This document shows positions 55,157 through 64,000 of a stretch of 64,000 nucleotides of DNA, in pieces. The DNA lies in NCBI GenBank assembly GCA_902521995.1, contig CABYTO010000001.1, positions 62,001 through 126,000 of the forward strand, written 5' to 3'. The DNA is from an uncultured Prochlorococcus sp. (GTDB lineage: Bacteria > Cyanobacteriota > Cyanobacteriia > PCC-6307 > Cyanobiaceae). Both the position numbers and the translations under genes were made by a program. The notes beneath the pieces are model-generated. The model was given only the letters and a program-made list of their open reading frames with translations. It did no database searches and had not been told where the DNA came from. The stretch's first letter is position 1, and every line of letters begins with the position of its first letter.

Positions 55157-56065
55157 ATGAAATATACAATAGGTCATATGAAAAATAAAAATCGACAAAT
55201 TAAATTAAGTACTATTTTTGAATTATTAAGGTGGAATAAGCCAACTGGAAGAATGATCTTACTTATTCCTGCTGGATGGAGTTTATATTTAACCCCAGAT
55301 GCTAATCCAACATTTTTAATGTTGCTAAGAATAATACTGGGAGGACTTCTAGTAAGTGGATTAGGCTGTGTGGTTAATGATATTTGGGACAAAAAAATTG
55401 ATCAAAGAGTTGTTAGGACAAAAAATAGACCTCTAGCTGCAAACAAAATCGGTCTTAAAACAGCGTATTCAATTCTTTTCTTTTTAATTTTATGTAGCTT
55501 CTTTTTAACTTTGTCACTACCTCAGCCTGGAAGAATTCTTTCCATTTCACTTGCTTTTTTAGCTTTACCTATCATTTTAATTTATCCTTCTGCCAAAAGA
55601 TGGTTTAAATATCCTCAATTAATCTTATCCATATGCTGGGGTTTTGCTGTCTTAATTCCCTGGGCCGCAAATGAAGGCAATTTAAATAGTATTGTTTTAT
55701 TATTTTGCTGGCTAGCTACCATTTTTTGGACTTTTGGCTTTGACACGATTTATGCTTTGGCAGATAAAAAATATGATATAAAAATTGGGATAAATAGTTC
55801 CGCTGTTAACCTCCAGAACAATACAAGAATAACCATTCAAATTTGTTATTTTTTAACTTCTTGTTTTCTCGCAATATGCGGATTTATTAATCAAATGGAT
55901 TTTATTTTTTGGCCAATTTGGCTTGCAACGTCAATCTTAATGCAGAGAGATATACTAAAAGTATTTCCTGAGGAAAAGCAATCAATAAAAAATATCGGGA
56001 ATCACTTCAAAAATCAATCAATTTATGGAGGAGTCATTCTATTAGGAATTATTATTGCCTCATAA
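55157..56065 (+). CDS. UbiA-type aromatic polyprenyltransferase
   Basis: A 302-residue membrane enzyme of the UbiA family, most likely adding a polyprenyl chain to 4-hydroxybenzoate for plastoquinone. The Asp-rich motif is NDIWDKKIDQRVVRTKNRP (about residues 75-93) and the second is DTIYALADKKYDIKIGINS (about 196-214). Eight or so membrane segments. The start may be ATG at 55157 or the second Met seven codons later. The S66 peptidase gene follows at 9 bp. Confidence 0.9.
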   Translation: MKYTIGHMKNKNRQIKLSTIFELLRWNKPTGRMILLIPAGWSLYLTPDANPTFLMLLRIILGGLLVSGLGCVVNDIWDKKIDQRVVRTKNRPLAANKIGLKTAYSILFFLILCSFFLTLSLPQPGRILSISLAFLALPIILIYPSAKRWFKYPQLILSICWGFAVLIPWAANEGNLNSIVLLFCWLATIFWTFGFDTIYALADKKYDIKIGINSSAVNLQNNTRITIQICYFLTSCFLAICGFINQMDFIFWPIWLATSILMQRDILKVFPEEKQSIKNIGNHFKNQSIYGGVILLGIIIAS

Positions 56066-56074
56066 ATTCTAAAT

Positions 56075-56944
56075 ATGGTTTTTATTTTAAAAAAAGGCGA
56101 TTTAATTGATATTTTAGCTCCAGGCTCCTTTATTGATGAAGAGGAAAATTTTCAAAAAGGCATAGAAATCTTAAAGAACTGGGGTTTGGAAATTAATGAA
56201 AATAATTCTTTATCAAAAAAATTTGGTTATTTTGCAGGCGATGATCTAACTAGATTTGAAGAACTGGAAAAAGCACAAAATAGTAAGTTAATCATTTTTG
56301 CAAAAGGAGGCTGGGGTTCAGCAAGACTTTTGGAAAAAGAACCTTCTTGGCAGAATGGTTTAATGCTTGGATTCTCAGATACATGTTCTTTATTACTATC
56401 TAAATATTCTCAAGGATTTATAGGTTCTATTCATGGCCCAATGGTTACTAGCCTTTTCAAAGAGCCAGAGTGGAGTCTCGAGAGGCTAAGAAATTTACTT
56501 TTTGAGGGATATGTTGAGGACATAAGAGGAATTCCTTTAAGAGCTGGAAAAGCTAAAGGAGAAATTATTGTTTCTAATTTAACTATTGCTACTTTTTTAA
56601 TTGGTACTAATCACTTTCCAGATTGCAAAGGAAAAATAATAATTTTTGAAGATATAAATGAAGATATTTATAAAATTGATCGTATGTTGACTTACCTCAG
56701 AATGACTAAAATACTTTCTGAAATTGCTGGTATTGGATTCGGAAGTTTTTCTAATGATTCCTGCGACATTGAATGGAAAAACTTACTAAAAAAATGCATT
56801 ATTGAAAGACTCCAAGAGTTCGATTTTCCTATTCTTTTTGATCTCCCAATAGGACACATATCAGGGAATGCATGCATCCCGTTAGGGTACCAAGCCACCT
56901 TAAATGGTGACAACGGCATTCTTAGTATTGATAAATCTTTTTAA
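56075..56944 (+). CDS. LD-carboxypeptidase (S66, muramoyltetrapeptide)
   Basis: A 289-residue cytosolic serine peptidase that trims D-Ala from recycled murein tetrapeptides. The nucleophile motif is GFSDTCSLLL (Ser in FSD, near residue 108), the Glu is in IIIFEDINEDIYKID and the His in DLPIGHISGNACIPLG. The length and the motif order fit. It is adjacent to the UbiA gene and convergent with ispD, whose stop directly abuts it. Confidence 0.92.
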   Translation: MVFILKKGDLIDILAPGSFIDEEENFQKGIEILKNWGLEINENNSLSKKFGYFAGDDLTRFEELEKAQNSKLIIFAKGGWGSARLLEKEPSWQNGLMLGFSDTCSLLLSKYSQGFIGSIHGPMVTSLFKEPEWSLERLRNLLFEGYVEDIRGIPLRAGKAKGEIIVSNLTIATFLIGTNHFPDCKGKIIIFEDINEDIYKIDRMLTYLRMTKILSEIAGIGFGSFSNDSCDIEWKNLLKKCIIERLQEFDFPILFDLPIGHISGNACIPLGYQATLNGDNGILSIDKSF

Positions 56945-57616
56945 CTAGGAGTTCTTCACAAAAAGTTTTGCTATTTTCAAATCTATAGGAGATGTAATTT
57001 TTATATTTGAATAAGTTCCTTCAATAATCTTCACTTTCCAATTAAGCATTTCGAATAGAGAAGCATCATCTGTGACTTTCCAGTTTTTATCAATTGCCAT
57101 CTTATGAGCTTTTTTTAATCTATCTACTAAAAAGCCCTGAGGAGTTTGCGCTGCCCATAAATAATTTCTGTCTGGTGTTTCTTTAATAAAACCTTCATTA
57201 TCAACAATCTTTATAGTGTCTGTTATCTTTGTAGCCAAAATTACAGCTTCATTTTCATCTAATTGCTTGGCACAAAGGTCTATCAATTCAGGATTAATTA
57301 GACATCTAGCGCCATCATGTATTAAAACTTTTTCAGCATCTTTTGGTAACGCTTTTAAACCATTAAAAACTGACTGTTGTCTGGTGTCACCACCATTAAT
57401 CCAATGAACTTTATGGGCAAAATCCTTAGCTGAATTTAATAATAAGTTTTTATCTTTAGGTTGCCCAATCATTCCAACCCAATTTGTTGAGCTTGCAGAA
57501 AATACAGATTTAAGTGTCCAATAAATCAAAGACTCTCCCTCTAAATCAATAAGTAATTTATTTTTTCCAGCTTTCATTCTGCTACCGCTCCCTGCAGCTG
57601 GTATTAAAAAGTGCAC
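56945..57616 (-). CDS. ispD: 2-C-methyl-D-erythritol 4-phosphate cytidylyltransferase
   Basis: Third step of the MEP isoprenoid pathway, adding CMP to methylerythritol phosphate. The N-terminal IPAAGSGSRMKAGKNKLLIDL (about residues 5-25, split) is the nucleotide-binding start; LIHDGARCLI and the ending segment WKVTDDASLFE are conserved. 223 residues is standard. It starts with GTG. It feeds carotenoid, phytol and quinone synthesis. Confidence 0.95.
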   Translation of the reverse strand: MHFLIPAAGSGSRMKAGKNKLLIDLEGESLIYWTLKSVFSASSTNWVGMIGQPKDKNLLLNSAKDFAHKVHWINGGDTRQQSVFNGLKALPKDAEKVLIHDGARCLINPELIDLCAKQLDENEAVILATKITDTIKIVDNEGFIKETPDRNYLWAAQTPQGFLVDRLKKAHKMAIDKNWKVTDDASLFEMLNWKVKIIEGTYSNIKITSPIDLKIAKLFVKNS

Positions 57617-57709
57617 AATAGAAGGTCTTAATATTTTCTAGACAATTATAAATAAAAGCAATATCTTTACACAAATAGTACTACGATTGAAAATTATAAA
57701 AATTTCATA

Positions 57710-58459
57710 ATGTCCAATAAAGATTCATTATCAGGAAAAATTGCTTTAATCACTGGAGCTAGCAGAGGAATTGGTAAAGAAATTGCTTTAGAACTAAGCC
57801 GATTGGGAGCAGAAGTTTTTATTAATTACTCTTCTTCTGATGAAAAAGCTGAAGAAGTTGTAAATTTAATAAAAAATTCAGGAGGTAAAGCTCATAAATT
57901 AAAATTTGATGTTTCAAAAGAGGATTCTGTCAGTTCAGCTTTTGAAGAAATCATCAAAATTAATGGCAACATTGATATCCTCATTAACAATGCTGGAATT
58001 ACTAGGGATGGACTATTGATGAGAATGAAATCGGCACAATGGGATGATGTACTAAATACAAACTTAAAAGGGGTTTTTCTTTGTACAAAATATGCTTCAA
58101 AATTTATGATGAAAAAAAGAAGTGGTAGCATCGTAAATATTTCATCTGTTGTTGGCATAATTGGTAATCCTGGACAAGCAAATTATTCTGCAGCCAAAGC
58201 TGGAGTTATTGGATTTACCAAAACTTGCGCTAAAGAATTTGCCTCAAGAGGTATAAATGTTAATGCAATAGCTCCAGGCTTTATAGAAACAGAGATGACT
58301 GAAAAACTTAATACAGAAGAGATTCTAAAAGTTATTCCTTTAGGGAAATTAGGAAGTTGTACTCAAATTGCAAACTTAGTCTCATTTTTAGTTTCAAGTG
58401 ATGCAGGAAGTTACATTACAGGGCAAACAATCAGTATAGATGGGGGTATGAGTATTTAG
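57710..58459 (+). CDS. fabG: 3-oxoacyl-[acyl-carrier-protein] reductase
   Basis: NADPH-dependent reductase in fatty-acid elongation. The Rossmann motif GASRGIGKEIA (about residues 16-26), the NNAG segment, the catalytic Ser in NISSVVG and YSAAKAG (Tyr/Lys near residues 155-159) are complete. The C-terminal PGFIETEMTEKLN and TGQTISIDGGMSI are typical. 249 residues. Its stop directly abuts the small membrane-protein gene's stop. Confidence 0.96.
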   Translation: MSNKDSLSGKIALITGASRGIGKEIALELSRLGAEVFINYSSSDEKAEEVVNLIKNSGGKAHKLKFDVSKEDSVSSAFEEIIKINGNIDILINNAGITRDGLLMRMKSAQWDDVLNTNLKGVFLCTKYASKFMMKKRSGSIVNISSVVGIIGNPGQANYSAAKAGVIGFTKTCAKEFASRGINVNAIAPGFIETEMTEKLNTEEILKVIPLGKLGSCTQIANLVSFLVSSDAGSYITGQTISIDGGMSI

Positions 58460-58639
58460 TTATGTACTTTCATAAGGCTGGCCTAATTCATCTCTCAACC
58501 TTCTAATTTTTTGTAAAAGTTTTAGTCTTCGACTTCTAGCAGTTAATGTTAAGAAAAATCTTAAAGGAAAGTATATAAGTGTCATAGCAATCGCGAGGAT
58601 TGCGGTAAGAGTAAAAATAAGATTATTTGTTTCTTCCAT
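58460..58639 (-). CDS. Small single-helix membrane protein
   Basis: A 59-residue protein, not recognised. Its N-terminal half is hydrophobic (about residues 7-34) and the C-terminal half is strongly basic (TARSRRLKLLQKIRRLRDEL), then a short polar tail. This is the shape of a bitopic membrane protein with a basic cytoplasmic tail. Its stop codon abuts the fabG stop. It is divergent from groEL with 131 bp between. Coding status rests on the open frame, ATG and composition. Confidence 0.65.
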   Translation of the reverse strand: MEETNNLIFTLTAILAIAMTLIYFPLRFFLTLTARSRRLKLLQKIRRLRDELGQPYEST

Positions 58640-58770
58640 AACTTAAAGATACTCTTATTTTAGTTAATTTGTATGTCCTATTAAAAGAAATTCGGCTTTC
58701 CCCACTTAATTAAATATCCCTTAAAAATGATTCTATGGGAGATTAGAATAAGATAAAAGATCGAGTAAAC

Positions 58771-60516
58771 ATGGCTAAACAGTTAAGTTTTTCTAATGAA
58801 TCAAGAGAAGCGCTAGAAAAAGGTGTGAATTTCGTAGCTAATGCGGTAAAGGTTACTATTGGACCGAAGGCAAAAAACGTTGTAATAGAAAAGAAATTTG
58901 GTTCACCAGATATAGTAAGAGATGGATCTACAGTTGCTAAAGAGATCGAGATTGAAAACCCTATTTCTAATTTAGGTGCGAAATTAATAGAACAAGTTGC
59001 ATCCAAGACAAAAGAGAGTGCTGGTGATGGAACAACAACAGCAACCATTTTGGCTCAGAAGATGGTTCAAGAGGGATTAAAAAATATTGCTTCTGGCGCC
59101 AACCCTATGGAGTTAAAAAAAGGTATGGAGGCAGGCCTAGCTTTCGTCTTAGAAAAATTAAGTTCCAGAAGTATTTCATTAAGTGGTTCTGATATCCAAA
59201 AAGTTGCAACAGTTAGTGCTGGAGGTGATGAAGAAATTGGATCTATAATTTCGAAAGCCATGGATATTGTTACTTCAGATGGTGTAATAACTGTCGAAGA
59301 ATCTCAATCACTAGAAACAGAATTAGATATAACTGAAGGTATGTCTTTTGATAGAGGTTATAGTTCTCCATATTTCGTAACCGACCAAGAAAGACAAGTT
59401 TGTGAACTTGAAAATCCTAAAATATTAATAACTGATCAAAAAGTCTCAACTTTAGTTGATCTAGTTCCAATACTTGAAGAAATTCAGAAGTCAGGCTCAC
59501 CTTTTCTAATTCTTGCTGAAGATATTGAAGGAGAGGCTTTAACCACTCTGGTTTTAAATAAGAATAGTGGGGTTTTAAATGTTGCTTCCGTAAGAGCTCC
59601 GTTATTTGGTGAGAGAAGAAAAGCTGCCCTCGAAGATATTGCAATTCTTACAGGGGCTAAGTTAATTAGCGAAGATAAATCGATGACACTTGATAAAGTA
59701 TCGATTAATGATTTAGGAAAAGCAAAAAAAATAACTATCACAAAGGATAAAACTACCATTGTTGCCTTCGAAGACACTAAAGATTTAGTTAAAGCGAGAG
59801 TAGAGAAATTAAAGAGAGAAGTAAATATAACTGAATCTGAGTATGACCAGGATAAAATCAATGAAAGGATAGCCAAACTAGCCGGAGGAGTAGCTCTTAT
59901 CAAAGTAGGAGCTGCTACAGAAACAGAGATGAAGTATAAAAAGTTGAGAATCGAAGATTCCCTTAATGCTACGAAAGCTGCTATTGAAGAGGGTGTCGTT
60001 TCTGGAGGAGGACAAACTTTAATTGAAATATCAGATGACCTTACAAATATAAGTGAAACATCTTCAGATGATTTAAGAACAGGGATAAATATAGTCAAAG
60101 AAGCACTTTTGGAACCCACCAAACAAATAGCAAAAAATGCTGGTTTTAATGGAGATGTAGTTGTCGCTGAAATTAAAAGACTTAACAAAGGCTTTAATGC
60201 TAATTCAGGAAAATATGAGGATTTAAAAGATTCAGGAATATTAGATCCAACCAAAGTAATAAGATTAGCTCTTCAAGATTCAGTATCTATTTCAGCTATG
60301 CTCCTCACAACAGAAGTTGCGATGGCAGACATTCCAGAGCCTGAAGCCGCCGCCCCTGGAGGACCAGGCGGAGATCCAATGGGAGGGATGGGTGGCATGG
60401 GAATGCCAGGAATGGGTGGCATGGGAATGCCAGGAATGGGTGGCATGGGAATGCCAGGAATGGGTGGTATGGGAATGCCAGGAATGGGTGGCATGGGAAT
60501 GCCGGGTATGATGTAA
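58771..60516 (+). CDS. groL: Chaperonin GroEL paralog with GGMGMPGM tail
   Basis: A 60-kDa chaperonin. The ATP-site motifs [12 protein letters not shown] (near residue 86) and the [13 protein letters not shown] region are standard, and the C-terminus is a long Gly-Met tail with five near-identical [12 protein letters not shown] units. No groES is next to it, and there is no CIRCE operator in the 131-bp upstream gap. The lone form matches the second cyanobacterial chaperonin (GroEL2), which is often not in an operon. 581 residues, longer than usual because of the tail. Confidence 0.95.
   Translation: MAKQLSFSNESREALEKGVNFVANAVKVTIGPKAKNVVIEKKFGSPDIVRDGSTVAKEIEIENPISNLGAKLIEQVASKTKESAGDGTTTATILAQKMVQEGLKNIASGANPMELKKGMEAGLAFVLEKLSSRSISLSGSDIQKVATVSAGGDEEIGSIISKAMDIVTSDGVITVEESQSLETELDITEGMSFDRGYSSPYFVTDQERQVCELENPKILITDQKVSTLVDLVPILEEIQKSGSPFLILAEDIEGEALTTLVLNKNSGVLNVASVRAPLFGERRKAALEDIAILTGAKLISEDKSMTLDKVSINDLGKAKKITITKDKTTIVAFEDTKDLVKARVEKLKREVNITESEYDQDKINERIAKLAGGVALIKVGAATETEMKYKKLRIEDSLNATKAAIEEGVVSGGGQTLIEISDDLTNISETSSDDLRTGINIVKEALLEPTKQIAKNAGFNGDVVVAEIKRLNKGFNANSGKYEDLKDSGILDPTKVIRLALQDSVSISAMLLTTEVAMADIPEPEAAAPGGPGGDPMGGMGGMGMPGMGGMGMPGMGGMGMPGMGGMGMPGMGGMGMPGMM
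60388..60507 (+). repeat. Five tandem 24-bp repeats in the groEL tail
   Basis: Five head-to-tail units of 24 bp (period from atgggtggc to ccagga), identical apart from single changes in the fourth and fifth. Each encodes eight residues (MGGMGMPG), so copy-number change keeps the frame. They form most of the Gly-Met C-terminal tail of the chaperonin. Confidence 0.95.
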
Positions 60517-60534
60517 AAGCTAACTAGCTTTTTT
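60515..60534. terminator. Hairpin terminator downstream of groEL
   Basis: A perfect 7-bp stem (aaaagct / agctttt) encloses aact and continues into a T run. It overlaps the end of groEL and the stop codon of the convergent 142-residue protein gene, so it may act for both. Confidence 0.7.
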
Positions 60535-60948
60535 ATCGTTGTTAATCCACTTTCTTAAATTTTTAATATAAGGTAGGGGTAATTTTGGGGTTTCAGTAAA
60601 TTTATTTATTTTATTATAATTTTTATTTTTGCTAGATATTTCATTGCTGCTAGAAGTTTCCAGGCCATTTGATTCCCACATTGTTTCTTCAATATTTTCA
60701 AAAGTTTTAGATAATTCAAGCTTAATTTGTTCTTGATTTTCTTCATGCACTTCATCAATTAAAGAGATCTGTTCTTGATTTTCTTCATGCTGATTTTCTT
60801 TTTGTAGTGAACTATGGATTAATAAATCATTTAATGAATCAATCCCAAATCTATGGACCCACTTAAGAACAACATTTTCTTTAAGCAAAAAATTATTTTC
60901 TAAAGAGGCTTGTTTAAAAACTTCTATTAAATGATTTTTTAAAAGCAT
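60520..60948 (-). CDS. Gln/Glu-rich protein with internal repeat, unknown function
   Basis: A 142-residue protein, not recognised. The N-terminal 50 residues are a mixed helical domain (NLLKENVVLKWVHRFGIDSLNDLL). The middle contains two copies of HEENQEQI at a 14-residue spacing, and the rest is polar and low in complexity, ending in a basic PYIKNLRKWINNDKKAS. The middle is probably disordered or coiled-coil. It is on the same strand as the ABC-2 exporter genes, 7 bp downstream of the permease. Confidence 0.65.
   Translation of the reverse strand: MLLKNHLIEVFKQASLENNFLLKENVVLKWVHRFGIDSLNDLLIHSSLQKENQHEENQEQISLIDEVHEENQEQIKLELSKTFENIEETMWESNGLETSSSNEISSKNKNYNKINKFTETPKLPLPYIKNLRKWINNDKKAS
60728..60790 (-). 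repeat. 21-bp direct repeat, 42-bp period
   Basis: A 21-bp unit (tgttcttgattttcttcatgc on the plus strand, given in two parts at 60728-60748 and 60770-60790) occurs twice exactly, 42 bp apart, giving two HEENQEQI segments. Confidence 0.85.
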
Positions 60949-60955
60949 AAAATTT

Positions 60956-61780
60956 CTAATTTAACTTTCTATTTAACAGAGGCCTAATAATAATCAAGGA
61001 AAAAACTGTTAAAGAAAATAAAATTGAGATACAACTCTTACAAGTTAAATCACCATATGGGGCATGTAAAGCCACTAATTCTAAATCCATAGTTTGTGTA
61101 TAGGCAGTCCTAATAGGTTCAATAGCAAAAGTTAATGGATTTAATGAAGCTAACCAGCCGAGCCAATTTGGCATAAAAGAGATTGGAGCTAAAGCAGTAC
61201 TCGCAAATAGAAGAGGTAAATTTATTACGAATATAAGAGCAATTAATTCAATATGTCCAGGCAAAACAAACGCTAAACATAAACTTATTGATGTCACAAA
61301 AAGAACTAATAAAATTAGTGTTGTAAATACAATTCCTAAACCATATAAGTTGGGCCATCCATAACCCAAAATGTATGAAACAATCATTATTACAACACTC
61401 TGAATAAAGCTCAAGATTGTTATGTAAAAAAAAGAAGATAAAACTATGGATAATCTACTTGTTAAAGGAGCCACAAGTAATCTATTAAGAAATCCAAACT
61501 CTCTATCAAACATTAAAGGGAGACCAGAGTTTAGGGCTCCGCTAAAAGCAGTAAAAACAATAAGTCCTGCTCCTAAAAAATTCCCATAAGAATCGACACC
61601 TGGTAAAAAACCTTCAGGAGCTTTAGAGAATAATGCTCCAAATAAAAAAAGCCAAATTATTGGTTGTAATATTCCTGCTAAAAGAGTTGATGGTCTTCTT
61701 TTTAATTGAATAAATAATCTCTTTGTTAAGGCAAATGTTTCTTGATATAAAAAAAATAAATTATACTGTTGTAATTCCAT
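60956..61780 (-). CDS. ABC-2 type exporter permease
   Basis: A 274-residue membrane protein of the ABC-2 family with about six hydrophobic segments and a characteristic motif around LTFAIEPIRTAYTQ. It pairs with the ATPase encoded 48 bp upstream (DrrA-like), so together they form an efflux ABC transporter. The cargo is unknown. The C-terminus is basic. Confidence 0.88.
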   Translation of the reverse strand: MELQQYNLFFLYQETFALTKRLFIQLKRRPSTLLAGILQPIIWLFLFGALFSKAPEGFLPGVDSYGNFLGAGLIVFTAFSGALNSGLPLMFDREFGFLNRLLVAPLTSRLSIVLSSFFYITILSFIQSVVIMIVSYILGYGWPNLYGLGIVFTTLILLVLFVTSISLCLAFVLPGHIELIALIFVINLPLLFASTALAPISFMPNWLGWLASLNPLTFAIEPIRTAYTQTMDLELVALHAPYGDLTCKSCISILFSLTVFSLIIIRPLLNRKLN

Positions 61781-61828
61781 AATTAGCAGTAATTAGTATT
61801 CATTATAGTTAGTTAACCAAAAATTTTT

Positions 61829-62845
61829 TTATCGCATGGATTGCTTTGATTCTTTTTTTAGGTCTCTTTTCCCTGCCATATAAATTTCAGCATCCAATAA
61901 TGTTTTCCCAGTTGCCTGAAGATATACATCATCCAAGCTTGGCTGACTTTGGGTAAGAGAAAAAATTTCAAACTTTGAGAAGGCTAATTCCACTTTTAGC
62001 TTCGTAAGTAAATCTTTTTGCTTATCTGCTACGAAATTTATAGAGAAACCTTGAGCTTCATTTATGATAATCTGACTAATTCCATCTATTGAAGATAAAA
62101 TTTTAGATATATTATTTGCTTCTTCCTGATTACTAAATTCTCTTACTTTCAAAGTTACTCTATCTCCTCCTAATTTATTTTTGAGCTCAGCAGGAGTTCC
62201 TTTTGCTATAACTCTTCCATCATCAATTATCACTAATCTGTCTGCCAATTTATCTATCTCATCAAGATAGTGACTACTTAAAATAATGGTCATTCCATTA
62301 TTTCTCAAATCTTTCAAAAGTTGCCATATAATATTTCTACTTTCAATATCTAAACCAACTGTAGGTTCATCCAAAATTAATACTTGGGGCAAATGTAAAA
62401 GTCCAGCTGCCAGATCTATTCTTCTTTTCATTCCCCCTGAATAAGTTCCACACTTACGATCAATCCAATCATTCATTTCTAATTGATCTATTAATTTATT
62501 TATCCTTTCAAATTTTTTATTTTTATTGATGTGATATAAATCTGATTGAAAATCCAAAAGCTCTCGTCCAGTTAATATTTTATCAAGTGCAATGTCTTGG
62601 GCAACATAACCAATTAATTCTCTAATTTTCCTTGAATTTTTTATCAGGTTAATATTATTTATAAAAACTTCTCCACTATCAGGCTCTATTAAAGTAGCGA
62701 GTATTTTTATCAGTGTTGATTTGCCAGCACCATTTGGACCTAGTATTCCGAATAATGTGCCAGCTTCAATTTCCATCGATAAATTTTTTAATGCATTGAT
62801 ATCTGAATAAGATTTTGAGAGCCCTTTAACTTTTATATAATTCAT
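61829..62845 (-). CDS. ABC exporter ATP-binding protein (DrrA-type)
   Basis: ATPase subunit of an ABC exporter. Walker A GILGPNGAGKSTLIKIL (about residues 34-50), signature YSGGMKRRIDLAAGL, Walker B VLILDEPTVGLD and the switch His in SSHYLDEID are intact. The C-terminal domain (about 225-338) is DrrA-like. 338 residues from the ATG at 62845; the TTG just upstream is dispensable. It precedes the ABC-2 permease. Confidence 0.93.
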   Translation of the reverse strand: MNYIKVKGLSKSYSDINALKNLSMEIEAGTLFGILGPNGAGKSTLIKILATLIEPDSGEVFINNINLIKNSRKIRELIGYVAQDIALDKILTGRELLDFQSDLYHINKNKKFERINKLIDQLEMNDWIDRKCGTYSGGMKRRIDLAAGLLHLPQVLILDEPTVGLDIESRNIIWQLLKDLRNNGMTIILSSHYLDEIDKLADRLVIIDDGRVIAKGTPAELKNKLGGDRVTLKVREFSNQEEANNISKILSSIDGISQIIINEAQGFSINFVADKQKDLLTKLKVELAFSKFEIFSLTQSQPSLDDVYLQATGKTLLDAEIYMAGKRDLKKESKQSMR

Positions 62846-62884
62846 CAAACTTACTATTTATTTAAAAAACATTTTACATCTAAT

Positions 62885-63886
62885 TTAATTACTAAGCAGG
62901 GATACAATAGATAAAAATATTTGCATAGATTGCTGCTCAAATTCTACTGATAGTTGGGTTCTGGAAATTAATAACAAAAGACAAATGCCAAACATGTAGA
63001 GAATAGACCACCTAAAAAGAGACTTTGCTCTAGAAAGATCATCAGGAGATTTCTTTAATTCATTTATTAATTGCAAAAGTCTTCCATTAAACGGCAATAA
63101 CATAATTCCGTATAAGAGACCCCCTTCAGGTAGAGCAAAGACTCCCATAATACTCATTAAAACTGTTGCCCATCCGTAATGGGAAATCGCTTTAGCAGTA
63201 AAAACAGATCCTTTAACAGAAGGGAGCATAGGAATACCAACAGATGCGTAATCATCCTTCAACAAAATTGCAAGTGCCCAAAAATGAGCTGGGGTCCATA
63301 ACATTACTAAACAAAACAACCACCAACCACTAAGACCTACATGCCCTGTGGCAGCAGACGCTCCAACTAAGGGTGGTATCGCACCAGCAACTCCTCCGAA
63401 AACAATGTTTTTGGTTGTACGAGGTTTCAAAATAACTGTATATAAAATTACGTAGCTAAATAAACCAAGAAGAGTTAAACCCGCAGCCAAATAATTTACA
63501 CCACTTACTAAAAGCATCGAAGCTGCCAAAGTACATGATACGGCGGCTAAAAATACAGTCTCAGATGACAACTTTCCTGCTGGCAAGGCTCTTTTGCTAG
63601 TTCTTGTCATCCTTTTATCTAATTCCATTTCCCACAAGCAATTAAGAGCTCCTGCTGCTGCAGCTGCCAAAGCGCCTCCTCCTAAAGTGCAGATAAGTTT
63701 CGGGGAAGACAAAGGCCATTCTTCTGTTAAAGCCATTCCTCCCAAAGTTGTGGCCAGTAAAAGTGGGATTAATCTAGGTTTTGCTACTTCAAGCCAAGGC
63801 GGCAAAGTTAGTCTTTTTCTTGAAGGGACAACTTCATCCCTAATTGAAGATTTATAGTTCAAGTTTCCTAAGTTACTACTGTTCAT
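62885..63886 (-). CDS. ctaB: Protoheme IX farnesyltransferase
   Basis: UbiA-superfamily membrane enzyme making haem O for cytochrome oxidase. The Asp-containing motif is [21 protein letters not shown] (in two parts, about residues 82-102), with the [16 protein letters not shown] segment typical of CtaB. Eight or nine membrane segments. 333 residues. The ATG overlaps the ctaA stop by 4 bp (ATGA), indicating coupled translation. Confidence 0.95.
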   Translation of the reverse strand: MNSSNLGNLNYKSSIRDEVVPSRKRLTLPPWLEVAKPRLIPLLLATTLGGMALTEEWPLSSPKLICTLGGGALAAAAAGALNCLWEMELDKRMTRTSKRALPAGKLSSETVFLAAVSCTLAASMLLVSGVNYLAAGLTLLGLFSYVILYTVILKPRTTKNIVFGGVAGAIPPLVGASAATGHVGLSGWWLFCLVMLWTPAHFWALAILLKDDYASVGIPMLPSVKGSVFTAKAISHYGWATVLMSIMGVFALPEGGLLYGIMLLPFNGRLLQLINELKKSPDDLSRAKSLFRWSILYMFGICLLLLISRTQLSVEFEQQSMQIFLSIVSLLSN

Positions 63887-64000
63887 GAGTTGATACCGAC
63901 CGTTTGAGGATTAAGGGAGTGGTTTAGACCTTTTTTGGTAAAAGGATTTCTAAAAATTAATGTTGTTAATATCGCAATAAATAAAGAGGCGTTAAGTTGA
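63883..64000 (-). CDS. ctaA: Haem A synthase, C-terminal fragment (ctaA)
   Basis: The last 38 codons of a gene that continues off the right edge, in the frame that ends with TGA at 63883 and overlaps the ctaB start. The fragment holds a final membrane helix ([12 protein letters not shown]) and a short basic tail. ctaA upstream of ctaB is the usual cyanobacterial order. The identity is by context, as the catalytic part is outside the window. Confidence 0.65.
   Translation of the reverse strand, partial: QLNASLFIAILTTLIFRNPFTKKGLNHSLNPQTVGINS

Noticed and set aside
58640..58770. Possible CIRCE operator before groEL
   Set aside because: No TTAGCACTC-type inverted repeat is present in the 131-bp gap.
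59484..60254. A 256-codon open frame on the minus strand inside groEL
   Set aside because: It is the antisense shadow of a well-supported chaperonin gene, with Ser/Leu/Ile-rich composition typical of reversed coding DNA.

Overview
The window looks like core genome of a high-light-adapted Prochlorococcus. The DNA is very AT-rich and the genes are short and packed tightly. Typical picocyanobacterial genes are present: psaF and psaJ, petC and petA, psb27, a high-light-inducible protein, pseudocobalamin genes, a group 1 sigma factor with a reduced N-terminus, and a 64-residue protein I recognise as the 'hyper-conserved protein' of Prochlorococcus and marine Synechococcus. I see no phage, insertion sequence, CRISPR array, integrase or other sign of a genomic island. 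No strain is claimed.

Layout. 1-9 kb: the end of an FAD oxidoreductase, transaldolase, a division pair (FtsL-like protein and FtsI), a CPBP protease, a two-domain histidine phosphatase, signal peptidase, a Spx/ArsC-like protein, and a family I pyrophosphatase with an altered active site. 9-20 kb: proS-psb27-purA-PfkB kinase, cutA, cobK, ssb, DUF2854, argB, a DUF3153 protein and priA. 20-32 kb: rpoD, hemC, a second and canonical pyrophosphatase, an M32 carboxypeptidase, YjbQ, PCD, a His-rich CobW GTPase next to an iron-type ABC permease, a flippase-like membrane protein and larC. 32-40 kb: xth, hemL, prohibitin, yajQ, a SLOG protein, a BioD/DRTGG protein, an SDR and map. 40-46 kb: a translation block (rplS, tRNA-Trp, hyper-conserved protein, tRNA-Asp, gltX), then an antiporter, hli, tsaD and psaFJ. 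46-53 kb: gmk, rqcH, tatC, DUF3067, petCA, lgt, cobM and a RodZ-like protein. 53-64 kb: ppx, a UbiA prenyltransferase, an S66 peptidase, ispD, fabG, a groEL paralog, an ABC-2 exporter, and ctaB with the end of ctaA.

The genes mostly serve housekeeping and photosynthesis: cytochrome b6f and photosystem I subunits, tetrapyrrole and corrinoid synthesis (hemC, hemL, cobK, cobM), cell envelope, translation and metal handling. Packing is extreme. Several convergent pairs have stop codons that touch or overlap, and three hairpins overlap coding ends and probably terminate transcription from both sides. Many starts are TTG or GTG.

I found no obviously new multi-gene system. The items most worth a second look are the hyper-conserved protein in its tRNA/translation setting, the FtsL-like protein, the second pyrophosphatase that has lost a catalytic aspartate, the DUF3153 protein with an internal lipobox, Psb27 without a lipid cysteine, and two short membrane-protein genes (58-59 codons) that sit flush against larger genes.
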